Source: Platanthera guangdongensis
Lineage: Eukaryota; Streptophyta; Magnoliopsida; Asparagales; Orchidaceae
Reading direction: 5' to 3'
Length of the DNA stretch: 64,000 nt
NCBI GenBank assembly: GCA_039583875.1
Contig: CM077151.1
Location: 113,602,609-113,666,608, forward strand
Part shown: positions 42,224 through 54,624 of the stretch, piece by piece
How the letters are laid out: each line of letters starts with the position of its first letter
Position numbering within the stretch: the first letter of the stretch is position 1
Made by a program: the position numbers and the translations under genes
Notes under the pieces: model-generated
Databases searched by the model: none
Seen by the model: only the letters and a program-made list of their open reading frames with translations
Told to the model about the DNA's origin: nothing

Positions 42224-45200
42224 GTAATAGAAGGATTGCGACTGAGCAATGAGACCCTATCTAGGCAAATGTTGGAGATGTAGTTGCAGATCCATGCCCT
42301 ATTGACTATTGTGTCAGGACAGCCGCTTAGACTGCAAGACCCTTCTGTGGGTCAAGCTATTCCTATTTCCCCTACTCCTATGGTGCACCCAGCTGTGTTG
42401 CCACCAGAGATGAACTTCATCTCGCACTTTCAGCGATTGGGACCTCCTACCTACGACGGTAGAGCATATTTTATGGCTTTGGATGATTGGATCATAGCTA
42501 TCGAGGAGATGTTCTCTTACTCAGGAGTTTTTGCCGACTATAGAGTGATGGTTGCTGCCTACCAGCTGAAGGGTTTGGCAAAGAGCTGGTGGTTGAGAGA
42601 GAAGGAAAATCTTAAGGAGGGATGTTCATGGGAATCCTTCAAGGGGTTGCTGCTGAAGAAGTTTTTGTCGTCAGTCGAGCGAGACTAGTTAATGAATAAT
42701 TTTCTGCATCTAAAGTAGAGGCAGCTCTCGGTGAGTGAGTATGAGGTGGAATTTAGTAAGCTGAGTCGGTTTACCCCTGACCCGGTATCCTCTGAAGCTA
42801 ATAGAGTTAAGCATTTTTTGGGTGGTCTTAGGAGTGACATCCAGCAACTGGCTTGTGCCTATGGATCTGAGAGCTATTCCGAGACAGTAGAGGTTTCTCT
42901 TAAGGTTGAGGCTATTGATAATACTAAGAATCAAGGGCAGCAGATGAGAAAGGATAAGAGGAAATCTGAAGGAGGTAAGGACTCTAAGGAATTTGGTTCT
43001 GCTTCAAGGAAGAGAAGCAAAGAGGTATGAAGTTTATATGGCTGACCAGGCCACCCGTTCGAGAAGTGTTACATGAGAAGAGGAGCTCAGAAGAAGGATC
43101 AATTGCATGTTATTCAGAGCGCTCCCAAGGGAGATCTGGTTTATGTTTTGTGCAAGAAAAAAAGGCACGATGCTGCCCATTGCTGGTTTAAGGATAAGGT
43201 CTGCTTTTAGTGTGGACAGAAGGGGCATGTTAAGTCCAAGTGCCCGCAGTCTCGACCCGTGTTGCAGTCAGTGACACTTCAGGCTTTTTCACCGCCACAG
43301 CATTTAGACAAAGGGAAGGGCAAGTTGAACGTGGTGTCCCTGGAGGAAGCGCAGATGTCTACTCAGGTGATTTCAGGTTAGATTCTAACCTAGTTTTGGT
43401 TTCTTCCTTTTTTAGCTCATAGTTGTAGTCTCAATGTTGTTCGGTTAGTTACATATACGATTTTATAGGAAGGTTTAAGGTAAAGAACCGTTGGTCATGC
43501 GTTCTCTTTGATTCCGGATCTACCCACTCGTTTGTGGCTTGGGCTTTTGTTGAGCGTCATCATTTGACCCTCAATCGTGCTGGTGATGTGTTTCATGTCA
43601 AGTTTCCCTCTGGTGATTTTGTGGTGTCAGACCAAGGTATTCAAAGTTGTCCGATTTTGTTAGGTGATTTCCTAGTTGTTGTTGATTTGAAGGTGATAGA
43701 CCTGGAAGACTTCGATATGATCATGGGCATCGACTGGTTGTCCAGATATGATGTGGTCATTCAGTGCAAGGTAAAGCGCTAGTACTTCAAGATATACAAC
43801 GTCCAACCAAGGAGTGTTTATGGTTATCTGCACTAGGATTCCCCGATTATTTCAGCGGTATGTGCTCAGAAGCTTTTAGATTCTGGCTGTCTTGCTTATT
43901 TGGTTTCTATTTTGGGAACCGTTAGTAGTTTGCCGTGTGTCGAGGATGTTCTGGTGGTGCGCAAGTTTCCTGATGTTTTCCCAAATAATCTTCCTGGTCT
44001 TCCACTTGAGAGAGATGTAAAGTTTATTATAGACCTTGAGCCGAGTACTCATCCTATCGCTAAGGCATCGTACCGTATGACCCCTCGTGAGCTGGAAGAG
44101 TTGCATAGTCAGCTAGATGATTTGTTGTAGAGCGAATTTATTAGGCCGAGTTCTTCACCTTGGGGTGCTCCCGTGTTGTTTGAAAAGAAAAAGGATGGAT
44201 CCATGAGATTGTGCATTGACTATAGGGAACTGAATAAGGTGACTATCAAGAACAGATATCCCTTGTCGTGAATAGATGATTTATTTGATCAGTTGCATGA
44301 TAGTACTGTGTTTTTGAAGATTGACCTTCGTTCAGGCTACCATCAGTTGAGGATTCGTGAGACGGATATTCCACGGACTGCTTTCCATTCTTGTCATGTA
44401 CATTTTGAGTTCTTGGTGATGTCCTTTGGTTTGACCAATGCACCCTCTGCCTTCATGGACATGATGAACAGATTATTCAAGAATTTATTTGTACCGGGTT
44501 ATGGTCGTGTTTATAAACGATGTTCTAGTTTATTCCTGCAGTGCTGAGGAGCATGCCCAACACTTGCTTTTGGTTTTGTCTGCCTTAAGGGAGCATTAGT
44601 TGTTTGCTAAGATGAGCAAGTATGAGTTTTGGCATCCTCAGGTTTCCTTCTTGGGTCATGTTGTTAATGAGGACGAAATTTCTGTTGACCCAAAGAAGAT
44701 TTCTGTCGTAATGGATTGGAGCAGACCTACCACACCCAAAGACATAAGAAGTTTCCTAGGGTTGGCGGGGTATTATAGGAGATTTGTGGAAGGTTTCTTT
44801 TCGTTGTCTGTGTCCTTGACTAAGCTTACGCAGAAGAACGTGGCGTTCATTTGCAGCGATAAGTGTGAAGAAACTTTTTAGGAATTTAAGAGGAGATTGT
44901 GCACTGCTCCGGTGTTGACCTTGCCTACTGAAGTAATAAAATATGTTGTGTATGTAGATGCATTGCACGTTGGACTTGGTTGCATTTTAATGCAAGAAGG
45001 CAAAGTGATTGCGTATGGGTTAAGGCAGTTAAAGACTCATGAAAGAAATTACCCTACGCATGATTTAGAGTTTGTCGCTGTAATTTATGCTTTGAAGCTG
45101 TGGAGGCATCTGTTGTATGGCGCCTTGTACAAAATCTATACAGACCATAAGAGTTTGAAGTACGTTTTCACTCAGAAAGAGTTGAATTTGAGCCAGTGGA

Positions 45201-46596
45201 GATGGTTAGAATATGTCGTGGATTATGATGTTGAGATCCAATACCATCTGGGCAAGGCTAATGTGGCAGCCGATGCCTTAAGTAGGAAGACCCGCAAATT
45301 TTTGGACTTTTTGTAGAATCCATGGTGGAGGAATTTTTATTAATGGGTATCTCGGTCAGAAATAGTGACTCATTGAGCAGTTTGGAGGTGGTTGAGTCTT
45401 CATCGATTACGCTTACAAGGCTACATTAAAATGATGATCTTGATCTGCTACACCTCTACAATAAAACTGAGAAATGGGAGTTATCAAACTTTTCTATTGA
45501 TGACGCGGGCACTTTGAAGAACCACGGTAGATATTGTATCCCCGCTGTCGAAGATATTCGGGTTAAGTTGTGCTGTAAGGTGCATGGTTCTAGCATTGCT
45601 TGCCACCCTGGTCTACAAAGAAGTATAGGGATTTGAATCAGATCGTTTGGTGGTATGGTATAAAGAAGGGTATAGCCAAGTTCATGTCTGAGTGCTTCAC
45701 TTGCAAGCGAGTTAAGGCTGATCATGGAAGACCTAGTGGCAAGTTGACGCCATTAGAGATTCCAAGTTGGAAATGTGAGAGTATTTCCATAGATTTTATT
45801 ACTGGATTACTGAGATATCCCCGAGGACACGATTTAGTTTGGGTTATAGTGAACAGACTGACGAAGAAAATGGCTGAGTTATACTTGGATGAGGCATCAG
45901 ATTACATGGAGTACCTGTTAGTATTATACAGATCGTGACTCTAGGGTTTACGTCTCGCTTTTGGAAAAGTTTACAGGAAGGGTTGGGTACCGATTTGAGG
46001 AATTCAACCGCCTATCAACCGTAGATAAATCAGATCGTGGAGGATATGATCAGATGTTATATTTTGGACCACGGAGGAGCGTGGGATGAGCGTTTGAGGC
46101 TGATGGAGTTTGTATATAACAACAGTTATCAAGAGAGTTTGCAGATGACCCCGTTTGAGGCTTTATATGGGAGACGTTGCTGAACTCTCTTATTTTGGGC
46201 TAAGGTTGGCGAAAGGCCGTTGTTGGGTCCAGAAGCCTTTGAGGAAATGGATATTTCTTTGCGGCATATTCGAGAAAAGCTTCCTATAGCTCATGAGCAC
46301 TATGAAAAGAACACAAATCAGCGAAGGTTAGAATTGGAATTTGTTGTCAGGGACATGGTTTTTCTTAAAGTTTCTTTGATGTTTGGCGTCAAGAGGTTTG
46401 GTAAGAATCACAAGTTGGATCCTAGGTATGTGGGACCTTTTAAGGTTGTTGAGCGTATTGGAATGACAGCTTACAGGCTGGATTTGTCCGCAAGTTTTCC
46501 TGGTGTGCACTATGTGTTTTACGTAAGGTAGTTGCGGAAATGTGTGCTTAGCAGTCGACAGATTCTTGATTTTGTGCCCTAGTTGAAGCCTAATCT
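42224..46596 (+). pseudogene. G1 gag-pol, main part (gag, protease, RT, RNase H, integrase)
   Basis: Gag resumes after TSD GTAAT, with TAG at 42281-42283. Two CCHC-type knuckles follow (about 43155-43250, the second interrupted by a stop). Protease has LFDSGSTHSF (about 43510). RT has [11 protein letters not shown] (44210) and its catalytic FIDD box reads FIND at 44510-44521, an Asp-to-Asn change; a frameshift lies beside it. RNase H has [10 protein letters not shown] (about 45140). Integrase has CFTCKRVKADHGRP (45695) with its middle damaged near 45890-46030, and the C-terminal VFLKVSLMFGVKRFGK region (about 46365). At 46596 it is cut by element E, and its chromodomain continues at 63158. 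Clearly inactive. Confidence 0.9.
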
Positions 46597-49032
46597 TGTA
46601 ACACCCCAAAAAGGAGTAGGAGGTAACATGCTAACAAGTCGAACAGAGTTGGACTAATGCCGAACGGGGTTCGACGAACGCCGAACGGGGTTCGACGAAC
46701 GCCGAACGGGGTTCGACGACCGCGCCGAACGGGGTTCGACGACCGCGCCGAACGGGGTTCGACGACCGCGCCGAACGGGGTTCGACGACCGCGCCAAAAG
46801 GGGTTCGACGACCGCGCCGAACGGGGTTCGACGACCGCGCCGAACGGGGTTCGACGACCGCGCTGAACGGGGTTTGGCAAAGGGCCGAACGGGGTTCGAC
46901 GAAGCGCCGAACGGGGTTCGACCATGCGCCGAACAGGGTTCGATGAAGCGCCGAACTGGATTGACGAAGCGTCGAACGGGGTTCGACGAAACGTCGAACT
47001 GAGTTCGACGAATATGGATCTGTTTTGGGTTATGAACCTGTTCGACGAACTTAGGCTCGTTCAGCGAACTCCCTCCCATTCGACGAATTTCGTTCGACGA
47101 ACTCCCTCTTATTTGATAAATTTCGTTCGACGAACTCAACCCCGTTGGACGAATTGTTGAAATAAGATATCGTCGTAGTGGCAACTCGTGTCAGGTGGCT
47201 GGTGTGCGGCTAGTGAGCGGTGGTTGACTTTTTCAGCTCAAACTCGAGCCATTGATGTGTTTTGATGAGTTTATTGTGTGGCTGGGGTGAAACTCGAGGC
47301 CACATATACAGAGGGATGGGATTGATAAAGTCATTATTTCCTTTTTCTCTCTCTCTCTTCCTTGCTTCCCTGTTCTGGAGCAGAGGACTCTCGGTTGGTG
47401 CTACGGTTTGGGTGGAACTTGTTGATGCTGGAGAAGATCTTATGGCTGGAATCAAGATCTGAAGCTAGAATCGCGAAGGGGAAAGTGAGGCGATCATTTC
47501 CATCCGCATAGAAAAACTTTGTTATCGCTCCGAAGAGAATTCTAAGGGTAATGATCTTCCTCCTTAGACATGTGAAGTCCTTATTTTGGCATATACATGG
47601 AATCCCCCACCAAAAGGTGGAGTGTCAAGGGATTTCCGTTGGGTTGATTCATGAAATTCCCAGTCAATATTGCATATAGTCCGAAAATGTGTAGTACGGA
47701 ATAGGCATGCTCTGTGAAGCCCATCTGGACAGGTTGGTCTGGATTGGTGATGCTTTATTTTGCACACCAGAGAAGACTTCGCTCCGCGTATAATCGAGTA
47801 TTTTGTGGAGTCGGTGGGTTGTGCTTGTGAAGTGGAGTAACATGAAGTACTGGAGTGGAGTTCCAGGAAAATACCCTCAAAATTCATGTGATGTATGCTA
47901 TGAAAGTCCAGTATTTCTGGCACTACAGATGGCTGCAGGGTTTTTCTGGATAGTTGGTCCAAATATAGTTAGGGTTGGGTATAGAAAGGTGTTCTGTCGC
48001 TAACGTCAGGTGATAGTGGTTGCCGCTAGCGATAGCTCCCTACTAACCTGTGATTATGAAATCCAGTCCTTGGAGAACAGTGTGGCTATTGTGAGCTATG
48101 CGCTCTTAAAGGCCAGTGATATGAACGGACAAGGGGAAGCCGACCTGCGTCAGTATAGACATTGAACTGGCAATTTGAGCAATGGGCAAGGGTTGAACTG
48201 TATCCGCGTTATGGATGACTAACTTGAGTTCCTAAGTTATTGGCTTCGTTAGGATCACATAATGAGAGCCTTGGGTTGTCTGCCATCAAGACTAAAGTCT
48301 CCAGCCGTGGTCGTGGAGCATGAATGCTCAATGTTTACCGTTGGGTCTGGAACCTGAGAATGGTGGTGGGACCCTGGTTTTCTGGTACACCGATAATGTG
48401 CCCTGAGTGCACGGAGCGTCAGGTTGTGCGGTCGACATTTGTGATATATTGAACTGTGCGTGAGTGCACGTTTTGTGATATATCTGCTTGTGAAAATGTT
48501 ATGACTGCAGGAAAGGAATACCACTACCTCGGGAAAGGGGTAGGGTCGTTATAAATTGGTCAGCTGAATGGTTACCGTTGCTTTGTTTACCACTATTATG
48601 GTGGATTGTCCCCATGCAGGTGCAGGAGAGCCGAGCGGGAAATAGTGGGTTGAAGCCCTTGTTGCTGCTATGCTGGCTCTCGAAATGTCGAATGAAGAAA
48701 AGTTTTACTGTTTTCATGTGTGGCTGGCCTGCGTGTCGATGTATGTAATCCACACTTGTGAAGAATAACTGTAAGGCCTTAAGGCCAAACATTTTGTGTA
48801 TTTTGTATACATTCCTGTGAGATATATAAATATGGTTGTTTATATATAGTGGACATTCATGGCCGATGAGTTCAGTATTAACCCTTAATGCTTTCGCTAG
48901 AATGCTCTGAGTTAAGTTGTGTGTACTAGTCTTTGATATTAACTTGTAACCTCGCCGCCTATTTGTGGCATATGGTGTGGGGCCCCGGCCGGACCCTCTA
49001 TAAAATGTCATGTAATAGATAGAGATGTTACA
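46597..49032 (+). repeat. 5' LTR of E
   Basis: 2,436 bp, TGTAACACCCC...GATGTTACA. Contains a motif array (46654-47150), the palindrome TGTAAGGCCTTAAGGCC (48770-48786) and the GC block GGTGTGGGGCCCCGGCCGG near 48974. Confidence 0.92.
46654..47150 (+). repeat. GAACGGGGTTCGACGA array, 5' LTR of E
   Basis: About fourteen head-to-tail units, first 21 bp (CGAACGGGGTTCGACGAACGC) changing to a 23-bp version ending GACCGCGC, then degrading to TTCGACGAA words. The open reading frames across it are a by-product of the repeat. Confidence 0.93.
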
Positions 49033-49035
49033 ATT

Positions 49036-49044
49036 TGGTATTAG
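49036..49044 (+). promoter_or_regulatory. Decayed primer-binding site of E
   Basis: TGGTATTAG shortly after the 5' LTR, a C-to-T variant of the initiator tRNA-Met site. Confidence 0.65.
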
Positions 49045-49246
49045 CTTGTCTTGGTCTTCCTCCTTTGAATTCATGGTCGAATTCTTTTGTGTGGTGGCAA
49101 GCATGTGTATGTGCGACCCATTATAACATAAATGAACTCAAGAATGTCCACTAAGGAATGCAAATACACCTATTTGAGGAACCTGCGCGTTCCTGCAATG
49201 TTGTTGATTTTGCAAAGTCGTTAAAGTGTGTCTTTTTCATATATAG

Positions 49247-52200
49247 GTGACTCGAAGTGGTTTGAGGCACTCTGGGCCCCAGCGTTCTGATAAGAGTACG
49301 ACACCAGCTGAGGTGTCCACACCTCCTCCATCTGCGGAGACTATATGCTTAGTTGCTGAGGTGTTGTTTACAATGATCCAGGCACAACCTACTGGGCAGG
49401 CGCAGCCTGCGGTGATGTCAGGACAGGTTGCTATGAGGCCCATACCTGATGCGGCTATTATAGATCCACGAGCAGCGAAACGGCAACTGAAGCAGTTTAT
49501 GAGCTCCAATCCTCCTACGTTCGCGGGGGCGGGATCCCGACGCAGGCAGAGGATTACTTGCGCGCGTCAAGAGGATTTTGATGGCAATAAGAACTGAGGA
49601 GGAACAGAAAGTCACCTTAGCCACTTTCCTGTTGGAAGGAGGGGCTCGGCTTTGGTGAGACGAAATGGAGCTGCACCACTTAGCAGGCAGACAACTAACG
49701 GAAGTCTCAATAAAGGAGTTTTCGAGAATGTTCCTGGCAAAGCACTTGCCATCGGCGCAACGCATAGCCATGGAAAATGAATTCTAGCATCTAACTCAGG
49801 AAAAAAGTAGTGTTGATACCTACTTACATGAGTTTACGAGGTTGGGACATTATACGAGATCTATCTTTGCTGATGAAGAGCGTAAAACCAATAGGTTCTA
49901 CGAAAGGTTGCTGGATGAGCTAAGATTCCTGCTCTCGAGTTCGGTGAACTAGGGGTTTCAAGCGTTGGTTGATACGACTCGTGCGTTGGAGAAAGATATG
50001 TAGTGGGTATAGGGAAAGAGGGACTTTTCTGTGACAAAGCCTGAGTTCAAAGTGTCGCACCAGGGAAAATCGAATTACCGAAGGAAATGGTGTAAGCGAT
50101 CCAAGTCTTCTACACAAGCTCCCTCTACTGTTACGTTTGGAGTAACTTCTAGGCAAGACCCTCGTGCCTGTTATACTTGTGGTAAGGTGGGTCATCTAGC
50201 CCGTGACTGTCGGGTTGGTCCGCCAAAGGGTGAGAAGAAGACAGGTGCATCATATACTAAAAAGGAAAAGGCAGTGGTGGAGTCCTCTGCATCTCAGGCG
50301 CAGCCCAGAGTGTATAATCTTGGCCAACAGGAGGCCATAAAAACAAGTGACGTCATCACAGGTACGAGTTAAGATATTATTTTTCCTACTTTTTAATACT
50401 TTATACATTGTGTGTCGCTTGAGTATGATGTGTTTGTCTTAGGCTTTGTCCTGATTCGGAATTGTGTGGCGAAAGCACTGTTTGATACGAGTGCTTCGCA
50501 TTCGTTTCAATCTGTGGACTTTGTGTCATAGATAGGAGTGTCGATTCGTATGACGTCAGATAGTGTGAAGGTGTTATTACCGAATGGATGTGTTATGCAA
50601 GGGAATAGGAATTGATATGTGGAGGTATGAAAAGGAAGTCGGGATTTTGGATTGGAGGCATCTGTACTGCCAATATCGGAATTTGATGTGATCTTTGGTA
50701 TGGACTGGCTCTCAGAGCAGCGTGCCTTTATCGATTGCAATTCAAAGGAGTTCACAATGGGACAAAATACCGAGCTAGAGACAGAATTCATTGGTATGAG
50801 AGGATCGAGCAAATTGTTGATGTCTGCTCTCCAAGTCGTCAAAGCTGTTCGGAAGGGCGCAAAGTTATTCTTCACACTTATGCAGGCTATTCTGCCAAAA
50901 GCCAGTGTGAGTGATATTCCGATTATTTTGGAGTATGCTGATGTGTTTCCAAAGAAACTTCTGGGGTTACCACCCCAGCGGGAGATTGACTTCTCTATTG
51001 AGTTGGTGCGAGGTGCAAAACCTGTGGCCCGCTCGCCATATCGTGTAGCGCCAAAGGAAATGGCGGAAATGAAAGTTCAACTATAAGAGTTGTTGGAACA
51101 GGGATATATACGCCCAAGTATGTCACCATGGAGCACACCTGTTCTTTTTGTGAAAAAGAAGGATGGTAATCTGCGTTTGTGCATCGACTATCGAGAATTG
51201 AATAAGCTGACGAAGAAGAACAAGTATCTGATACCTCGAATTGATGACTTGTTTGATCAGCTAGTGGGATAAACCGTCTATTCTAAACTGGACTTAAAGT
51301 CTAGTTACTACCAGTTGAGGATTCGAAAGATGACATTCCCAAGACATCATTTGGAACACGCTATGGTCATTATTAGTTCACGGTAATATCATTTTGGCTA
51401 ACAAATGCGCCATCAGTGTTCATGGACCTAATACACCAAACATTTCACGAGTACTTGGACTTATTTGTAATCGTCTTTATTGACGACATTTTAGTGTACT
51501 CTCAGTAGGAAGAAGATCATGCGAACCATTTACGGATGGTGTTGCATACCTTGAGGAGGAACAAGCTCTACACCAAGTTCTCAAAGTGTGATTTTTGGTT
51601 GTCGTCGGTGGCTTTTCTTGGCCATATGGTGAGTGGAGAGGGCATTGTGATGGATCCGTCAAAGATAAGAGCCATACGGGAGTGGCCGGTGTTATCTTCT
51701 ATGGCCGAAGTCAGGAGTTTCCTTGGACTAGCGGGCTACTACAAACCTTTCATAGAAAACTTATCAATGATCTCTTTGCCTCTTACCACACTAACGAGGA
51801 AGGATCAGAAGTTCGTTTGGACATCGTAGTACATGCGAGCTTTTGAAGAGCTGAAGAGTCGCTTGACCACGACGCCAATCTTGACGTCGTCATGTGGTTC
51901 AGACGGCTTTGAAACTTACAGTGATGCATTAGGGAGCGGCTTGGGATGTGTTCTTCTTCAGTTTGGAAAGGTGATCGCTTATGGCTCACGCCAGTTGAAA
52001 GTGCATGAACGGAACTATCATGTACACGACTTGGAGTTGGCAGCAGTGATTTTACACTTAAACTGTGGCATCATTATTTATATGGCGTGAAGGTGGGTAT
52101 ATTCACGGACCATAAGAACCTAAAGTATTTATTGGATCAGAAGGATCTCAACATGCGACAATGTAGGTGGATGGAGTTCCTTGGGGACTACACCTTCCAC

Positions 52201-53806
52201 ATTCATTATACTCCAGGGAAGGGAAAAGTCGTCGCAGATGCCTTGAGTCGTAGAACTCCGGCAAGGGAAACTTGGTTGCAGATTCATGATGAGTGTCTGT
52301 TCCAGGATTTGGAAGTTTTAGAGATTTCTTGTGTTGACAAGAATTCCATAGCAAATGTGTGTCTGAACTGGACAGAGGTACAGTATGACCTTGCGGACAG
52401 GGTTCGGCGAGCAACGGAACTTGATGAAAGTTTACAACGCTATGCAGTGGATGGGTCAAATGGCCAATTCTCCTAGGATGATGGCCTTTTACGAAAAGAT
52501 GGGCGTTTGTGCATCCCAAATATGGGTAAGTTAAAAGAAGAATTGATGTATGAAGTTCTCTTCACGAAGTATTCAATTCGCCCAGGGAGCACAAAAATAT
52601 ACAAAGACATGAAGAAGCTATTCTGGTGGTCGGGCATGAAGAAAGACATAGCACATTACATGGATAAATGTCAGACATATACCTTAGTGAAATCAGAATA
52701 TCAGAAGCCTGGAGGTTTTCTAAGGTCACTACCTATTGTGGAATGGAAATTTGATGACATTTCGATGGATTTCGTGCATGGTTTGTCGAGATCTCAATGC
52801 GGAAACAATTCTGTTTGGATAATCGTGGATCGGTTGACTAAAGTGTCGCACTTCATTCCGAACATGAGAGATGATCCAGTGGAAATCTTGGCTAAGCTTT
52901 ACGTCTAGCAAATAGTACGATTGCATGGTGTGCCCCATAGCATCGTAAGTGATCGAGATGGGCGCTTCACTTTGAATGATTGGAGGCTAATCCATCAATT
53001 GTTGGGGACAAAATTAACTTTCAGTACGGCATTTCATCCACAAATGGAAGGCCAGACTGAGAGGACCAACAGAATTATGGAGGACATGCTCTGAATGTGC
53101 GCCTTGGATATCATGAAGAGATGGGAAGACCAACTCTACATAGTAGAGTTCGCCTACAATAATAGCTATAAAGCTAGTATAAATATGGCGCCTTTTGAAG
53201 CTTTGTATGGTATGAAGTGTCGTACACCATTAGCATGGGTAGAAACAGGCAAATCTAAGTTGTATAAGCATAAGGAAGTCGACGAGGCTAATTCAACAAT
53301 ACACTCTATTTGGGAGAGGCTATTGATAGCCCAAGATAGGCAGGCAAAGTATTACAACGTCAAGCACTAAAACGTAGAGTTTATGGTTGGCGAATGGGTA
53401 TACTTGAAAATCAAACCATTCAAGGGCGTGTCCAGGATTCGGCGCTTAAAAAAGTTAAGTACGAGGTATCTTGGTATGTTCGAAGTAGTGGATCAAGTTG
53501 GAGAAGCTTCCTATCAGCTATCTCTTTTGGCAGACTTAAGTGGATTACATGATGTGTTCCACATTATCAGTGCTTTGAAAATCCGTGAAAGATCCAGCTC
53601 AGGTGATTGCGAATGATCGCGTACTGGTCGAATCTGGGCTAACGACGAAGGTTAGGCCCATTTGGATCAAGGATAAAGCGATTAAGCAGCTGTGTAACAA
53701 GACAATCGGGATGGACAATGTCTAGTGGGACAACTGTGGTCGTGAAGAGTTAACATGGGAGCGGGAGAAAACCATGCGTGCTGAATTTCCCGAGTTGTTT
53801 GTATAA
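49247..53806 (+). pseudogene. E gag-pol polyprotein, multiply broken
   Basis: Gag (frameshift near 49540) is followed by zinc knuckle CYTCGKVGHLARDC (50167-50208), protease with LFDTSASHSF where DSG/DTG has become DTS (about 50480), and RT with [11 protein letters not shown] (51178) and intact FIDD near 51478. RNase H has TDHKNLKYLL (52107), and integrase has DISMDFV (52757), SDRDGRF (52950) and the glutamate in [11 protein letters not shown] (53052). The C-terminal VGEWVYLKIKPFKG (53386) leads into a chromodomain ending PELFV at 53803. At least ten stops or frameshifts, many explained by C-to-T or G-to-A change. Order is the Gypsy order. Confidence 0.9.
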
Positions 53807-53904
53807 AATGTTGTAACAATTGTTTTGTAAATAAAATATATATTGTAACATATTTGTTACTGGTTTCTGATAGTTGTATGCAAATTTCAGGACGAAATTT
53901 CTAT

Positions 53905-53917
53905 AAGGAGGGGAGGA
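53905..53917 (+). promoter_or_regulatory. Polypurine tract of E
   Basis: AAGGAGGGGAGGA directly before the 3' LTR, whose first bases read TTTAACACCCC (mutated from TGTAACACCCC). Confidence 0.8.
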
Positions 53918-53918
53918 T

Positions 53919-54624
53919 TTTAACACCCCAAAAAGGAGTAGAGGTAACAAGCTAATATGTCGACCTGAGTTCGACTAAAGTGTCGAACCGAGTTCGGTGA
54001 ATGTAGAATAAGGTCTCGACGAACATCGAACGGAGTTCGACTAGAGCGTCAATAGGGTTCGACGAACGATGAACGAAGTTTGACGAACATCGAACGGAGT
54101 TCGACGAAACTTCGAACGGAGTTCGACGAAACTTCGAACGGAGTTCGACGAAACTTCGAACGGAATTCGACGAAACTTCGAACGGAGTTCGACGAAACTT
54201 CGAACGGAGTTCGACGAAACTTCAAACGGAGTTCGACAAAACTTCGAACAGAGTTCGATGAATATGACTCTGTTATGGGTTATGAACCCATTCGGCGAAT
54301 ATGAATTTGTTATGGTTTATGAACCCGTTCGACGAACTTAGGCTCGTTCGACAAATTCCCTCCCGTTTGGCGAATTTGGTTCGATGAACTCCCTCCCGTT
54401 CGACGAATTTCGTTCGACAAACTCAACCCCATTCGACGAATTGTTGAAATAAGATATCGCCGTGGTGGTGACTCGTGTCAGGTGGCTGGTGTGCATCTAG
54501 TGAGCGGTGGTTGACTTTTTCAGCTCAAACCCGAGCCATTGCTTTGTTTTGATGAGTTTATCATGTAGCTGGGGTAAAACCCGAGGCCACGTATGCAGAG
54601 GGATGGGATTGAGGAAGTCATTAT
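53919..54624 (+). repeat. 3' LTR of E, first piece
   Basis: Starts TTTAACACCCCAAAAAGGAG and matches the 5' LTR up to AAGTCATTAT, where F is inserted. Confidence 0.9.
53960..54440 (+). repeat. CGAACGGAGTTCGACGAAACTT array, 3' LTR of E
   Basis: Seven to eight 22-bp units in the centre (about 54080-54260), flanked by irregular TTCGACGAA words. The unit differs from the unit amplified in the 5' LTR of the same element. Confidence 0.93.

Noticed and set aside
46654..47184. Long Arg/Pro-rich open reading frames on both strands across the E 5' LTR array
   Set aside because: They arise because the 21-23 bp unit lacks stops in several frames; no conserved domain, and the array is non-coding LTR sequence.
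53960..54440. CRISPR-like look of regularly repeated units
   Set aside because: Units are head-to-tail without unique spacers, lie inside a plant LTR, and no cas-like gene exists.
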